Shown here: positions 63,864-64,000 of the stretch, in pieces | How the letters are laid out: each line of letters begins with the position of its first letter | Numbering within the stretch: position 1 is the first letter of the stretch | Origin: Aradus depressus | Lineage: Eukaryota > Arthropoda > Insecta > Hemiptera > Aradidae | NCBI GenBank assembly: GCA_963662175.1 | Contig: OY759217.1 | Coordinates: forward strand, 12,340,562-12,404,561 | Length of the DNA: 64,000 nt | Direction of reading: 5' to 3' | The notes under the pieces: generated by a model | The model's input: the letters and a program-made list of their open reading frames with translations, nothing else | The model's database searches: none | Told to the model about the DNA's origin: nothing | Translations under genes and position numbers: made by a program

Positions 63864-64000
63864 ACATGACAATGGTGTAATGCCAAAACCGTTAGTTATT
63901 GTATTATAATTTTTTGTGGAATATTTCAATAAAGAAGTTTGTTTTATTTATTTAACTATTTTTCTCAATTTCCACATATGTCCCTTTAACTTCGTGTAAA

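Overview
This window is eukaryotic, insect-type DNA: AT-rich, intron-bearing and packed with transposable elements. I see no prokaryotic operons, rRNA genes, CRISPR arrays or stand-alone tRNA genes. The SINE tails carry CCTAA repeats (the arthropod telomere repeat is TTAGG), one promoter has an arthropod-style TATA plus TCAGT initiator, and the mariner, Jockey-like, R1-like and Ty3/Gypsy elements all fit an insect. A hemipteran is possible, but the sequence alone does not prove it.

Two host genes are supported. Gene A (+ strand, 21504..34541, four predicted exons) encodes a secreted protein of about 435 residues: a signal peptide, a short Arg/Ser-rich exon, a large Pro/Gln-rich exon with 47-residue repeats, and a helical C-terminal exon. 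Its introns are swollen by a nearly identical 2.2-kb tandem duplication, a 15-copy 124-bp minisatellite that starts at the donor of exon 3, SINEs, LINE fragments, a palindrome and a TIR element. Gene B (+ strand, from 48513) starts with a clear core promoter and a signal-peptide exon that ends in the same intron phase as gene A. Its short second exon has been duplicated with an 863-bp tandem unit. No later exon is visible before the window ends.

Layout. 1-10 kb: mosaic of an unnamed dispersed repeat (here 'family U'), SINEs, and 151-bp and 95-bp tandem arrays. 10.4-11.6 kb: foldback with a SINE inside. 12-19 kb: more U and SINE copies, polypyrimidine tracts, a Jockey relic. 19.4-21.1 kb: mariner relic interrupted by a LINE with an 11-bp target duplication. 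21.5-34.5 kb: gene A. 34.8-48.4 kb: palindromes, LINE relics, a young R1-like LINE, a Tigger/pogo-type deletion derivative, a large inverted repeat. 48.4-52.4 kb: gene B exons, a hAT relic, SINEs. 52.4-63.9 kb: a 94-bp satellite of about 66 units, invaded by a SINE and by a 4.8-kb Ty3/Gypsy LTR retrotransposon with two 234-bp LTRs that I read as identical.

Most striking: a canonical T TTA AAC -1 frameshift site joining gag and pol of the LTR element; about 20 copies of one tRNA-derived SINE, several with exact 12-14 bp target duplications and telomere-like tails; and hammerhead-like cores (CTGAnGA-stem-GAAA) in inverted repeats, one pair differing by a compensatory base-pair change.
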